DNA of 53,693 bases from a virus (IMGVR_UViG_3300035682_001576:1-53693); one strand, 5' to 3'. Counted from the first letter of the stretch, positions 44,253 to 53,376 are shown. The notes: generated from the letters alone by a model not told the origin. Program-made: numbers and translations.

Positions 44253-44850
44253 AAAAATCGTATCCTTGAGTTCTCTTGTCGTGAGGTAAAGTATATCTAA
44301 TTACCACTCGTTTTAACTCACTGATGGTATTACCCAACAACATGTTATGAGTGTTAAAAGATGACTGAATTCCAGATTCAATCACCTCTTCCACAGTCAC
44401 CACGTAATCTTTATATTTTGTCCATAATGAACTAAAACCTAAATTTTTTCTTTTTTTGTTTTTAATCGGCCAATGATCTTCTGCTCTAACATAATAAAAA
44501 GTATAATATCCTTTTGATTCCATATCATCTACTACATGATTTAATAAATCTATAACACCACTGTTTTTTAAAGTAAAATACGTGAGACATCCTCTAAGAA
44601 CAAAGAAATTTGAAATGGTATAATACGGCAATGATTTCCATGGAGTAGATGTCAAAAAAGATAATAATTTATCATCAACAAAATAACCAAAAATCACACT
44701 ATTGAATTTAATTAAATTGTCAATCTTTTTTAATGAATGATTTGAAATATCCGAATCTTGTCTCATAAGAGACACACTGTTGGAAATGATGTTTAACATC
44801 TGAGTTCTATCTGATTCAGAATCTAAATTTAGTTGTCTAATATCATTCAT
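44242..44850 (-). CDS. Acyltransferase-like (GNAT-fold) protein
   Basis: 202 residues. VIFGYFVDDKLLSFLTSTPWKSLPYYTISNFFV gives the GNAT beta2-beta4 sheet, GVIDLLNHVVDDMESKGYYTFYYVRAEDHW the helix and strand 5. No classic Q/RxxGxG/A loop is visible, so the acyl donor may not be acetyl-CoA. Similar in size and layout to 47478-48068. Assignment is by pattern, not motif. Confidence 0.5.
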   Translation of the reverse strand: MNDIRQLNLDSESDRTQMLNIISNSVSLMRQDSDISNHSLKKIDNLIKFNSVIFGYFVDDKLLSFLTSTPWKSLPYYTISNFFVLRGCLTYFTLKNSGVIDLLNHVVDDMESKGYYTFYYVRAEDHWPIKNKKRKNLGFSSLWTKYKDYVVTVEEVIESGIQSSFNTHNMLLGNTISELKRVVIRYTLPHDKRTQGYDFYES

Positions 44851-44871
44851 TGATTCAATCTCTTTAACTAA

Positions 44872-45489
44872 TTATTTATTCACATATTCAGTAGACATTA
44901 AGTTTTTAAAACTAGTTTGAGTTAGAGATTTATTTATAGTATGAAAATCAGGAAATCCATCAAATTTAGTTTGAATTATAATTCTTGGTTCAGAACCTAT
45001 ACACTTAAAACTATGAAATGTATCTACATCAAGAGTATATACGTCTCCAATTTCAGTATGTAATTCTTCTATATATTGAATATTTTCATAGTTATATATT
45101 TTTAAATTTCTGGATCTAGATTCAACTGTTTCTATTTCTACGTTTAGACTATTAATAACATCATCATCGTACCAACGAACCCAATCTGAATCATTACAAC
45201 TGATTGCTATATTTAATGCACTTTTACACATTGTTCCGTCGCGATGAATTCTGAATCCATGACCTGAGTCACTGTAAAAAGCTTTTTGTATATATCTATT
45301 ATTTTCAGAATCGTATTGAATTTTTAATTCTGTATTATCAAATATTGAATTGAAATAATTATTCAAATTTTTGTCAAACTGAATCCATTGATATGGATTA
45401 TTTGTTTTTTTCAATTGTAATAATTGATTTTTAAAATTGTCAATAATATTCATTGGCAACTTACCTAGTTTGTTATAATATTTTGACAT
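44872..45489 (-). CDS. 2OG-Fe(II) oxygenase-fold protein
   Basis: 205 residues, paralogue of 41062-41679. RIHRDGTMCKSALNI (His 82, Asp 84), DTFHSFKC (His 159), PRIIIQTKF (Arg 169). A CATAAATA late-type box lies at 45513-45520, ~23 nt before the ATG. Confidence 0.75.
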   Translation of the reverse strand: MSKYYNKLGKLPMNIIDNFKNQLLQLKKTNNPYQWIQFDKNLNNYFNSIFDNTELKIQYDSENNRYIQKAFYSDSGHGFRIHRDGTMCKSALNIAISCNDSDWVRWYDDDVINSLNVEIETVESRSRNLKIYNYENIQYIEELHTEIGDVYTLDVDTFHSFKCIGSEPRIIIQTKFDGFPDFHTINKSLTQTSFKNLMSTEYVNK

Positions 45490-45536
45490 TGAACAATTTG
45501 ATTGATTAATGATATTTATGATTTAAATTAACTCTA

Positions 45537-45544
45537 GATAAATA
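45537..45544 (+). promoter_or_regulatory. T4-type late promoter, 5 nt before ATG
   Basis: GATAAATATTAATATG: octamer, 5 nt, ATG 45550. The identical 16-mer starts the gene at 46661 on the other strand. Confidence 0.7.
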
Positions 45545-45549
45545 TTAAT

Positions 45550-46104
45550 ATGATTATTAATTCTGAATTCTATTGGAAACACATTGACATTGATGATTAC
45601 GACAATGTAATAGACGAAATTCGATACTGCATCTCAGACGAACTTAAAAGTACTGTATATAGAAATGGATTTGATATATATAAAAATAAAAGTAAATTTC
45701 AAGAACGATGTGGTCTTTTTATGAATTGGATGTCTAAACATTCATTAAAGATAAGAAAAATTGCCGTAATTAAATTTCCACCTAATAGAATTCAGAATAT
45801 ACACAGAGATAGTCTAGAAGATTTAACTAATACGTATGGATTAAATTTAAATTTATACAATTGTGAAAATAGCTATACTAGAATGTTTGAATTAATTAAT
45901 AAAAATTATGTTCCAGTAACATCGTATACACCATCCGGTCTACCATTTATACCGTATCCTGATTCTCAATGTCGAGAAGTGACTAGATATAATTTAGCTA
46001 AACCAGTATTGTTAGATTTAAATAAACTTCATTCAGTGGTTAATAATACAAATGATACAAGAATAAGTATATCAATCAGATTTACCACTCAACCAGATTT
46101 ATGA
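45550..46104 (+). CDS. 2OG-Fe(II) oxygenase-fold protein
   Basis: 184 residues. IQNIHRDSLE (His 85, Asp 87), LNKLHSVVNN (His 161) and TRISISIRF (Arg 171). Predicted leaderless late mRNA. It converges on another oxygenase gene whose stop is 5 bp away. Confidence 0.75.
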   Translation: MIINSEFYWKHIDIDDYDNVIDEIRYCISDELKSTVYRNGFDIYKNKSKFQERCGLFMNWMSKHSLKIRKIAVIKFPPNRIQNIHRDSLEDLTNTYGLNLNLYNCENSYTRMFELINKNYVPVTSYTPSGLPFIPYPDSQCREVTRYNLAKPVLLDLNKLHSVVNNTNDTRISISIRFTTQPDL

Positions 46105-46109
46105 TTCAA

Positions 46110-46661
46110 TTAAGATAAATCAGTTATATAATCTTTAAATATTATAAGAGATTCTGCCATAGTTACTCTTTTAAAAGTAAATTTATGTATAGGTACTAAA
46201 CTTACACATAATCTATCCTCGGTTACATCAATAATATTATGTGGAATTCCAACTTGTACAATTGTAGGATTGTAAACTTTAGTTCGTTCTATTTCTTTAA
46301 CTTCATTGAAAGTGTAAATAATACTCTTAGTATTAGTAGATGTGGTATTTACTGGTTTGTCTTTTTTGTCAAGAATTTCATACCAACACATCTGAGATTC
46401 TCCACTTCCATATATCCAATTTAGTTTGATATAATCTCCACCTAAAGAGTCAACATGAATTCCTCCACTATGACCGGCGGCTTTAAAAAATGTCTCAGCA
46501 AAAGTTATTTTTAAATTTAACGAATCAAAAAATGATAATAGTTCTTTGTTTAGAAATTCATAATGATTCAATGTATGAATCATACTTTTTGGTATATCAT
46601 CAATTGATTTTTCATCTTTAAAAAGAGAAATATTTAAATTCAAAAAGCAAAAGTTTTTCAT
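46110..46661 (-). CDS. 2OG-Fe(II) oxygenase-fold protein
   Basis: 183 residues from ATG 46661 (MKNFCFLNLNISLFKDE). GGIHVDSLGGDYIKLNWI carries the HxD motif, QVGIPHNIID the second His, EDRLCVSLV the Arg. The start at 46676 lies inside the late promoter; ATG 46661 follows GATAAATA by 5 nt, within the end of the desaturase gene. Confidence 0.75.
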   Translation of the reverse strand: MKNFCFLNLNISLFKDEKSIDDIPKSMIHTLNHYEFLNKELLSFFDSLNLKITFAETFFKAAGHSGGIHVDSLGGDYIKLNWIYGSGESQMCWYEILDKKDKPVNTTSTNTKSIIYTFNEVKEIERTKVYNPTIVQVGIPHNIIDVTEDRLCVSLVPIHKFTFKRVTMAESLIIFKDYITDLS

Positions 46662-46662
46662 A

Positions 46663-47481
46663 TTAATATTTATCATTTAAAAATGGTAAAAATATTCTGG
46701 CCGGATCCCATTCCCACCAATGACCACTCACACCAGTTCCAAAATCATATGATTTTGGATCATAATGATGATTGTTATGCCAGCCCTGACCCCAACCTAG
46801 ATAGCCCAATAATATATTATTATGACTATTATCTTTTGTATCAAAGTTTCTATATCCAATTAATCCTTTATCATGTCCAAATACATTAATTAAATTGTCT
46901 TGTGTCACACCAATAAATGTTACTAACCAAAATGCACATAAAGCCAATCTCCAATCAAATAATGCCACTATTAGTGGTACACCCCAACAAACTCGTAATA
47001 TATTTTTATGAAACCATATATGATTAGACTTACGTAATAAATCAACAGCATACTTTAGATTAACTGAATCCGTCATTTCTGTTCGTTTAGACTGCCAACC
47101 AATAAATGCATGATATTTTCCATATATTACTGGACTGTGTAGATCCTGTACTTGATCGCTAAATCTGTGATGATAACCTCTATGTACGGCAACCCAGAAT
47201 ATGCTGGCACCTTGACCAGCAAATGAAGCAAAAAATAAAATAATATTTTCTTTCCATCTTGGTAAATCATGAGTTTTATGACTGAATATTCTGTGATAAC
47301 CAACAGCAATGCCCAGACCACATACCAACATCCACATTATTAATGTTGACCATAGATAATATAGTGGAATAATTCCAATAGTCAATAATATTATTGTCAA
47401 AAGTCCTAATATTATTGCCGGTACAAATTGAAACCAAAATGTTTTTGAAATTGTTGTTAAGAATTTAGAGAGTTTTTTCAT
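46663..47481 (-). CDS. Membrane fatty-acid desaturase (second)
   Basis: 272 residues. Hydrophobic segments at 18-60 and ~165-200; histidine boxes HRIFSH (63-68), HRGYHH (100-105) and GWHNNHH, plus NVFGH. Same family as 42115-42885 but only distantly similar, so the two probably act at different positions or chain lengths. GGTGGAAATAT precedes the ATG, which overlaps the acyltransferase-like gene. Confidence 0.88.
   Translation of the reverse strand: MKKLSKFLTTISKTFWFQFVPAIILGLLTIILLTIGIIPLYYLWSTLIMWMLVCGLGIAVGYHRIFSHKTHDLPRWKENIILFFASFAGQGASIFWVAVHRGYHHRFSDQVQDLHSPVIYGKYHAFIGWQSKRTEMTDSVNLKYAVDLLRKSNHIWFHKNILRVCWGVPLIVALFDWRLALCAFWLVTFIGVTQDNLINVFGHDKGLIGYRNFDTKDNSHNNILLGYLGWGQGWHNNHHYDPKSYDFGTGVSGHWWEWDPARIFLPFLNDKY
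46667..46674 (-). promoter_or_regulatory. T4-type late promoter, 5 nt before ATG
   Basis: Minus-strand GATAAATATTAATATG; octamer inside the last codons of the desaturase gene. Confidence 0.65.
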
Positions 47482-48068
47482 ATATTTCCACCTACTGGCA
47501 ATTGTGTTCTATATTCTTGTTTTAAATAACTACAGCGAACTATAGAATCTTCTGGTAATAATAGTCTATGATATAATAATTCCCAATGATTAGTATAGTA
47601 ACTTTTACATCTTGCTGGAACAATACATTCATCAAAATAACCATATCGTTCATTATTATATTCACTATAGCTGAATTTTCTAAGTAATTTAGTATGTTTT
47701 TGATTAACCAATGTATAAAATTTTAATCGGCCATTGGCTTCATTATAACTTATAATTTTATCTAAAATTGATTTTAACAATTGATTATTACCGCTACTTC
47801 TACACATTGTATAATACCAAGCTGGCTCTTCTACGCTCTCATAGAATGACACTGTAGCAGTAACAACGTCATCTTCTATATAACCATAGGCATGAAAATT
47901 CTTAAGATCACTTAGATAATTTGCACAGAATCTATCATAAATCAACTGATTTAATCCTTCGTCAGCCATCATAAATGAGTCTAAATTATCTACACCCATA
48001 TATTTTTTGTGAGTAAATAATTTTTTAATTAATTCGGTATGTGTACTATCTAGTTTAACTACTGACAT
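47478..48068 (-). CDS. Acyltransferase-like (GNAT-fold) protein
   Basis: 196 residues from ATG 48068. FHAYGYIEDDVVTATVSFYESVEEPAWYYTMCRS and LLKSILDKIISYNEANGRLKFYTLV follow the GNAT sheet-helix order, but the CoA loop is degenerate. It sits between the PP-loop protein and the desaturase in one operon with ACP, so an acyl-ACP donor is plausible. Confidence 0.5.
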   Translation of the reverse strand: MSVVKLDSTHTELIKKLFTHKKYMGVDNLDSFMMADEGLNQLIYDRFCANYLSDLKNFHAYGYIEDDVVTATVSFYESVEEPAWYYTMCRSSGNNQLLKSILDKIISYNEANGRLKFYTLVNQKHTKLLRKFSYSEYNNERYGYFDECIVPARCKSYYTNHWELLYHRLLLPEDSIVRCSYLKQEYRTQLPVGGNI

Positions 48069-48069
48069 A

Positions 48070-48987
48070 TTATTTTCCAAATAATTGTTGTTGTAAATCA
48101 GTGATGAATATTCCATCTAAACTGTTTTCCAATCGTTTGACATGACTCTTATACAATACATTATAAGTTTCTACATTGAATCCCATAAGTTTTTCATATC
48201 CATGTGTTTTTTTCTTGTCAATAATTGATGGCATCATACTTTGTAAAATATCATTTTTTGAACTAACACTAGACATTTTATAATTATGTTTATCATTTAT
48301 TAATCGTTGAATATTAGGATGTTCTAAATAATATCCCATCATTTCTGGTGTATAACTAAACCATTCATTGACCAATGGTATATTGTATTTTAAACTAAAT
48401 CGCATGGCACTGGCATCTTCATTCTCACGAAAGCAATAATACCATTGACTGCCATTGATATCAACATGCCGTCTGAGCATCATTTCACCACCCATAATAG
48501 CCGGATGACCTAATTTTAAAATATTATGATATACAGTTAAATATGCCATTTGTCTGCATTGAATGATTTCACTAAATTCATATGCTTGACCACTGTTGTA
48601 GAACTCTTTAACATCAAATTCAATGACTTCAAGTTTAATGTCTAATTCTCTGGTAATAGTCTCAGCTATCTTTAAATCTTCAATGTTATAATCGTTTTTG
48701 AATTTAATAAATATTGATCGTGGTGTAATACCAACATGTTTAAAAGCTCTGAGTACAATCTCACTATCTGTTCCCCCACTAAACATTACAACTAAATCAG
48801 ATCCAAAATCATCATATATTAAATTAGCTGTTCTATATTGTTCATTAAGCCAAGAACTTTTTTTATAATAATCATGATCTATTGAACCACAAGACACTGA
48901 AAACTTTTCATATGGATTTAATCTGATTCCATATAATCTATCATCAATATTATATTTCAAATGATTGTCAAGTGTAAAATTATACAT
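48070..48987 (-). CDS. PP-loop ATP pyrophosphatase (Asn-synthase-like)
   Basis: 305 residues. VVMFSGGTDSEIVL (SGGTDS, 70-75) is the PP-loop that binds ATP and releases PPi while adenylating a substrate, as in asparagine synthase, NAD synthetase and tRNA-thiolating enzymes. MGGEMMLRRH and DKKKTHGYEKL are later conserved-looking stretches. No glutaminase domain is present, so the amine or sulfur comes from elsewhere. Its ATG overlaps the ACP stop (TAATG): ACP and PP-loop protein are translationally coupled. Confidence 0.8.
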   Translation of the reverse strand: MYNFTLDNHLKYNIDDRLYGIRLNPYEKFSVSCGSIDHDYYKKSSWLNEQYRTANLIYDDFGSDLVVMFSGGTDSEIVLRAFKHVGITPRSIFIKFKNDYNIEDLKIAETITRELDIKLEVIEFDVKEFYNSGQAYEFSEIIQCRQMAYLTVYHNILKLGHPAIMGGEMMLRRHVDINGSQWYYCFRENEDASAMRFSLKYNIPLVNEWFSYTPEMMGYYLEHPNIQRLINDKHNYKMSSVSSKNDILQSMMPSIIDKKKTHGYEKLMGFNVETYNVLYKSHVKRLENSLDGIFITDLQQQLFGK

Positions 48988-49220
48988 TACATTAAATTAA
49001 TCAAGTCTCTGACAGTTGTAGGTGATTTAAGAGCATCTGGAAATTCCACATTAAACGCTTCTTCATATTCAACTTGAAGTTCAATAATATCCAAAGAATC
49101 CAGACCTATATTATATAGATTGTCATCAATTGATACTTTAAAATTTTTATCAAATAATTTAGATAATGATGTATGTAAAAACTCTAATTTTTCTGATTCA
49201 GTTGTTGGTTTGTTTGTCAT
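48987..49220 (-). CDS. Acyl carrier protein
   Basis: 77 residues from ATG 49220, the size of a stand-alone ACP. The phosphopantetheine site is GLDSLDIIELQ with Ser 42; IDDNLYNIGLDSLD...EYEEAFNVEFPD...TVRDLI is the standard four-helix pattern. It would be loaded by a host phosphopantetheinyl transferase. The longer frame to 49370 overlaps the upstream gene heavily and is rejected. An ACP next to desaturases, acyltransferases and a PP-loop adenylating enzyme implies acyl-thioester chemistry. Confidence 0.88.
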   Translation of the reverse strand: MTNKPTTESEKLEFLHTSLSKLFDKNFKVSIDDNLYNIGLDSLDIIELQVEYEEAFNVEFPDALKSPTTVRDLINLM

Positions 49221-49752
49221 ATTCTGCTGTCCATTGTTCGGTATAATATATTGTATGTTTGCCAATTGGTTTAAAACGTTTATAAATATCTGGCCAATCA
49301 TTGAACAATACTGTTCGTTTATTCTGACTAACTCTCTCAAAGTATTTATAAATGGAATAATTATGATCATTGACAGTGACCCAAAGTTTGGAATAATTAA
49401 TAGATTCTTGAATCATCTTAGGTAATATGGTATTGCCAATAATATATTGTGCTCTAAACTTGGGAGTAATATACATTCTAGTTAATAACAATGCCACACT
49501 TGAATCTAAATCATATTCATTCCATCCTGCACTACACACATACTTATCGCTATCATCAGTGATCACGAAATATTTACCATGACCACGATGATAACGACCT
49601 TGATCTAAAATATAAAATAAATTACCAGAAATATTACTGTAATCTGGATGATAATTTTTGATAATATTTACATCATTGATATCTAACAGACCATGTTTAA
49701 GAATGTCAATTACTGTTTGATTACTTAGATCGTGTATTTCGTGTATTTTCAT
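49198..49752 (-). CDS. GNAT-family acyltransferase
   Basis: 184 residues. KYFVITDDSDKYVCSAGWNEYDLDSSVALLLTRMYITPKFRAQYIIGNTILPKMI shows the beta2-beta4 strands and a motif-A-like R.....GN.LL helix; YSKLWVTVNDHNYSIYKYFERV is the beta5-alpha4 part (N.....Y...G-like). It opens the ACP operon and overlaps the ACP start by 23 nt. Confidence 0.68.
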   Translation of the reverse strand: MKIHEIHDLSNQTVIDILKHGLLDINDVNIIKNYHPDYSNISGNLFYILDQGRYHRGHGKYFVITDDSDKYVCSAGWNEYDLDSSVALLLTRMYITPKFRAQYIIGNTILPKMIQESINYSKLWVTVNDHNYSIYKYFERVSQNKRTVLFNDWPDIYKRFKPIGKHTIYYTEQWTAEYDKQTNN

Positions 49753-49760
49753 TATTAGAT

Positions 49761-50417
49761 TTATTTAGTTTTAGAATAGAATACATGATTTCCTATTTTT
49801 AATTTTTCATAATATGGCCAACGTGGGTTAACTTTATTATTGTGAAAAAATAAAATATTATTTGGAATATCATTTTTCCATTCATCATTATCTAATACTC
49901 TACGAGCAATCTCTTTTGCTTGAACATATATTGGATTGTCTATATGCGGCTCTTTTTTACGCTGACAAACCCAACTAAACTGGCAATGAGTTGTTGATTG
50001 TTCAGTGTTGGGATTCCAACGAGTGGTCATTTGATATATGACTTTACATGGATTACTTGCAAAACCGTGTAATACACGATTCATGACTACTCTGGCAACC
50101 GCAACTTGACCCATATATGATTCACCACCAGCCTCATGATAGATGTTAACAGCCATACATTTTATTTGCTCTTTACGAGTTAATGCAATTACTTGTTCTT
50201 CATATGTAATTGTTGGTAATTTAACTGGCTGAATCATTTCTACAATTTCTATTGTTGATTCTTCTATTTTGTGTATTTCTACTGCTATGGGATATGTTTT
50301 AACATATGGTCCAATTAAATCATTATTATTATTGTTTGTCAGTGACCAAAGTATGAATACTAATATCGGTATGATCGTACATAATATGATTGGTTTTATT
50401 TTGCTTCTACTAAGCAT
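49761..50417 (-). CDS. Membrane-anchored SleB/CwlJ-type cell wall hydrolase
   Basis: 218 residues. An N-terminal membrane anchor (IILCTIIPILVFILWSL) precedes the Hydrolase_2 domain: CMAVNIYHEAGGESYMGQVAVARVVMNRV (catalytic Glu in YHEAGGE), CQFSWVCQRK and AKEIARRVL. SleB enzymes are lytic transglycosylases; in phages they serve as endolysin or tail lysozyme. AAAGGAGAATAAT precedes the ATG. Confidence 0.9.
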   Translation of the reverse strand: MLSRSKIKPIILCTIIPILVFILWSLTNNNNNDLIGPYVKTYPIAVEIHKIEESTIEIVEMIQPVKLPTITYEEQVIALTRKEQIKCMAVNIYHEAGGESYMGQVAVARVVMNRVLHGFASNPCKVIYQMTTRWNPNTEQSTTHCQFSWVCQRKKEPHIDNPIYVQAKEIARRVLDNDEWKNDIPNNILFFHNNKVNPRWPYYEKLKIGNHVFYSKTK

Positions 50418-50464
50418 ATTATTCTCCTTTCGTTATTACGGGCAAATATAGAACACTATTCTAT

Positions 50465-50484
50465 CCATACCCTATTGGGTATGG
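50465..50484. terminator. Hairpin, probable terminator after the virion gene
   Basis: CCATACCC-TATT-GGGTATGG, a perfect 8-bp stem, between the virion gene stop and the lysozyme gene. No strong T-run on the minus strand, so termination is weak or the hairpin is a processing site. Confidence 0.5.
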
Positions 50485-50507
50485 GATTTGTTTAATAGTC
50501 TATATAT

Positions 50508-53078
50508 TTACAGATTCCAACAGTCACAATTACAGATTGTAACATCGGCAATTGCTTCATCAACTGTTGAGCTTGCCGAGTCTGGCGGTGGCAAGGGTGG
50601 GATAGGTCCGGGTAAATAAGGATTTTCACTAAATGTTGTAAACGGCCCAGGACCTGGAAATGTAACTACATTAGTTAAATCATTATTTGGATTTGCTTGT
50701 GGTGGTGGTGGTTGTTTATTACCTGTTCTATCAGGTGGTTGACAACTCGGTGGTGCTTCTATTGATATTTCTATGTAGGGATATCCAACACCTGGATTTG
50801 CTACAAATAAACTACTGATGGAACCATCCTCTTCGATTACTGGAATTAATTGTCCTCCGTATCCATATGGATATATATAAACCTGTGGTGGATTAGCAAT
50901 ATCATAACCAATACTTCCATTTGTCATGGTTACTGTATTAATTGATCCATTTTGGTTTGTAGATGCCACTGCACTAGCAGCACAATTGTCTATTGCACCA
51001 GGAACACTATTATCTGGAGGTATACCCGCCCAGTTAAGTCTTTCTGCATTTCTGGCTTCTCTCATGGCAGCTATAATACTTTGACCACCAAGATTAGCAA
51101 CATTGCTAATTCGTTCTAATGTTTGAGCACTTTCGCCCTGACCATTATCTTTTCCATATGCCTCTAAAGTCTTGACAAATGTTGAAAAATTCAATTGTTG
51201 ACTACTGGCACTTAGATCAGTAGTTATTGGAACACTATAAGGAATTGCACGTTGTTCAATAAACAATTGATTTCCAATTTGATCCCAATAATAATTAAGT
51301 TGTTTACATTGTCCAGTATTACTTATATATATGTTAGAGATTGCACTTTCAATCTGACCAATCAATGCCACAATTTGTCCATCTAATACTGGATCAAACG
51401 GACTTGGTAATGGGTCTGGTGGTGGATCAGGTATTGGAGTAACTGGAGTTAAACTTAAAGTGTAAAGATTCTTATATAGAATTTGTAATGCAGTAGTAGG
51501 CAATTTAGATATTATAGATTCTACACCCGATAACCATTGATCATAGGGATATCCAGCAGCACAGCCAAAGAAATCACATTGACGATATGTCCCTGTATTA
51601 CCACTACCTAATGCAATATTAGTCAACATAGTATTAGCAGCAGGAATATTGGTTGCCGTACCAGTAACATTGTTTATTTCACCTAAACCTTTATTAGTTA
51701 ATTCTAAATCTACTACCGATAATGCCAATTTCTGAACATCAATTTGCATGATATTTTTAACTTGTTGCATTGTAGTTGAAAATGCACCACAAGCAGTAGC
51801 AATATCTGGTGGAATTACAGCAGCTAAATCAGTGGCTAATTGACCACCTAATGATTGTACTTGTGGATTTACTCCACTATCTGTATATATAAAATAATAT
51901 GTCTTACTGGTTGGTGTATCTGCTCTATATTGAGGTACAGTTAAACTAAGATAACTAGTTGGGAATAATTTCTTTGGATCTAATAGATCAGCAAGTGTGG
52001 TTAAATTATTTAATTTACAATTTAATTGTAATGTAATACCATTACTGGCACTATATAAATCAGGACCACTAACTAATTTAAATGCTTCATAAATTTTCTT
52101 TTCTTGAATTGGTGTAGGAACATATGCTGGATTAAATATCTTACCTAATTCTTGAGCATCTAATCCAGCATATTGAAGTGCCATACCAACTGCTGGTGTC
52201 AATGCACTATACTTTTGCATAGTTAATAACAATACACTTGGTGTTCCAAATCTATGTATATTAGACAAATCAATTACTTTACCAGTATTGATTAAATCAT
52301 TACCCCATAATCTAAATGCCTGTGTAACACCTGATAAATCATTAGTAGTCAAATCATTGATGTTACTAAAGTTACCAGCCATGAATTTTTTACTTTCATC
52401 TAAACTTGATATTTGACCATTTTGTTGTTGACGATAACTATCACTTTGACTAAATGCATTGACAATATCATTATATTGATTAAAGTTACCATTCCACAAT
52501 TCATAATAGGCTTGACGAGCCAATACTGATACAAATCCACGACTAAAGTATTCATCATAATCAGTCATAGTAATAGTATCGGCAGGTAGATACGCTGCTT
52601 TATATGTATCAGTAGTTTTCTGCCAACTATTTTTTCCTGGCCAACCAGTTATATAAGCATAATTACCGTATCCATTAAATATATAACTATATTGCCCACT
52701 ATTAGGATAATTCTTTGGTGGATAACTATCACTACTTAATGTAACGCCAGTCCAACTACCATAACCAGGATAACTTGGTTTAAATGTTGTAGGTATACTA
52801 TTACCTAATGCTGAACAAACTGTACTTCCAAGTTTAAGTAACAATCTCCATGTACTAACATTGATTTGACCAATATTAGCCATGTTATAAATGTTTGGTA
52901 GACTATTAGTTAAAAATTGTAATACATTGTTAGATGTTACTGAACCTTGAGTATAATTAGTTGGAGTCCAAACACCTTGCAAGGCACTAGCAACTGGATT
53001 AATAGTAAATCCACGATCTGCAGATATTTCAGATAATACGTTTATCTGTAGTGGTGTATAATTGCCGTCTAAACTCAT
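50508..53078 (-). CDS. Large virion structural protein (VrlC-like, baseplate/tail)
   Basis: 856 residues. Gly/Asn/Tyr-rich, with Pro-rich linkers (PIPDPPPDPLPSPFDP near 540 and PPPPQANP, PGPIPPLPPPD near the end) and a Cys-rich tail (ICNCDCWNL). No signal peptide. In T4-like cyanophages a similar large protein (VrlC) lies next to a PAAR protein, as here (ATGA overlap). Probably baseplate or tail-spike associated. Confidence 0.6.
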   Translation of the reverse strand: MSLDGNYTPLQINVLSEISADRGFTINPVASALQGVWTPTNYTQGSVTSNNVLQFLTNSLPNIYNMANIGQINVSTWRLLLKLGSTVCSALGNSIPTTFKPSYPGYGSWTGVTLSSDSYPPKNYPNSGQYSYIFNGYGNYAYITGWPGKNSWQKTTDTYKAAYLPADTITMTDYDEYFSRGFVSVLARQAYYELWNGNFNQYNDIVNAFSQSDSYRQQQNGQISSLDESKKFMAGNFSNINDLTTNDLSGVTQAFRLWGNDLINTGKVIDLSNIHRFGTPSVLLLTMQKYSALTPAVGMALQYAGLDAQELGKIFNPAYVPTPIQEKKIYEAFKLVSGPDLYSASNGITLQLNCKLNNLTTLADLLDPKKLFPTSYLSLTVPQYRADTPTSKTYYFIYTDSGVNPQVQSLGGQLATDLAAVIPPDIATACGAFSTTMQQVKNIMQIDVQKLALSVVDLELTNKGLGEINNVTGTATNIPAANTMLTNIALGSGNTGTYRQCDFFGCAAGYPYDQWLSGVESIISKLPTTALQILYKNLYTLSLTPVTPIPDPPPDPLPSPFDPVLDGQIVALIGQIESAISNIYISNTGQCKQLNYYWDQIGNQLFIEQRAIPYSVPITTDLSASSQQLNFSTFVKTLEAYGKDNGQGESAQTLERISNVANLGGQSIIAAMREARNAERLNWAGIPPDNSVPGAIDNCAASAVASTNQNGSINTVTMTNGSIGYDIANPPQVYIYPYGYGGQLIPVIEEDGSISSLFVANPGVGYPYIEISIEAPPSCQPPDRTGNKQPPPPQANPNNDLTNVVTFPGPGPFTTFSENPYLPGPIPPLPPPDSASSTVDEAIADVTICNCDCWNL

Positions 53079-53359
53079 GGTACTTGAACCGTCCCACTAC
53101 CTTGTACTATTTTATGACCACAACTTGTTTGACTTCCTACTCTTACAACTGGAAGCCCATCACAGATTACAGTAGAACTTCCGTCTACTGTAACGCTTGA
53201 TTGATGTGGTGGATGACGTTTTTTTTGCCAAGGAGAATGAGGTGTGACTTTACTAACATGTAGTGCTACTGGTTTGCCATCGCAAATAACAGTAGATGAT
53301 CCTCTCATCAACTGTCCACCTACACTATTCTTATCACCCTTTCTACTTAATGCTGGCAT
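53075..53359 (-). CDS. PAAR-motif spike-tip protein
   Basis: 94 residues. Repeated STVICDG(K/L)PV segments, with HVSKVTPHSPW and CGHKIVQGSGTVQVP, are the PAAR repeats whose His/Cys residues bind the metal at the tip of the tail spike. It sharpens the membrane-piercing spike. AGGATGATAAT precedes the ATG and a late promoter lies upstream. Confidence 0.9.
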   Translation of the reverse strand: MPALSRKGDKNSVGGQLMRGSSTVICDGKPVALHVSKVTPHSPWQKKRHPPHQSSVTVDGSSTVICDGLPVVRVGSQTSCGHKIVQGSGTVQVP

Positions 53360-53376
53360 ATTATCATCCTCTCTAG

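Noticed and set aside
49220-49370. N-terminal extension of the ACP frame.
   Set aside because: It lies wholly inside the GNAT gene and its Ile/Asn-rich sequence is unlike any ACP; the 77-residue form is standard.
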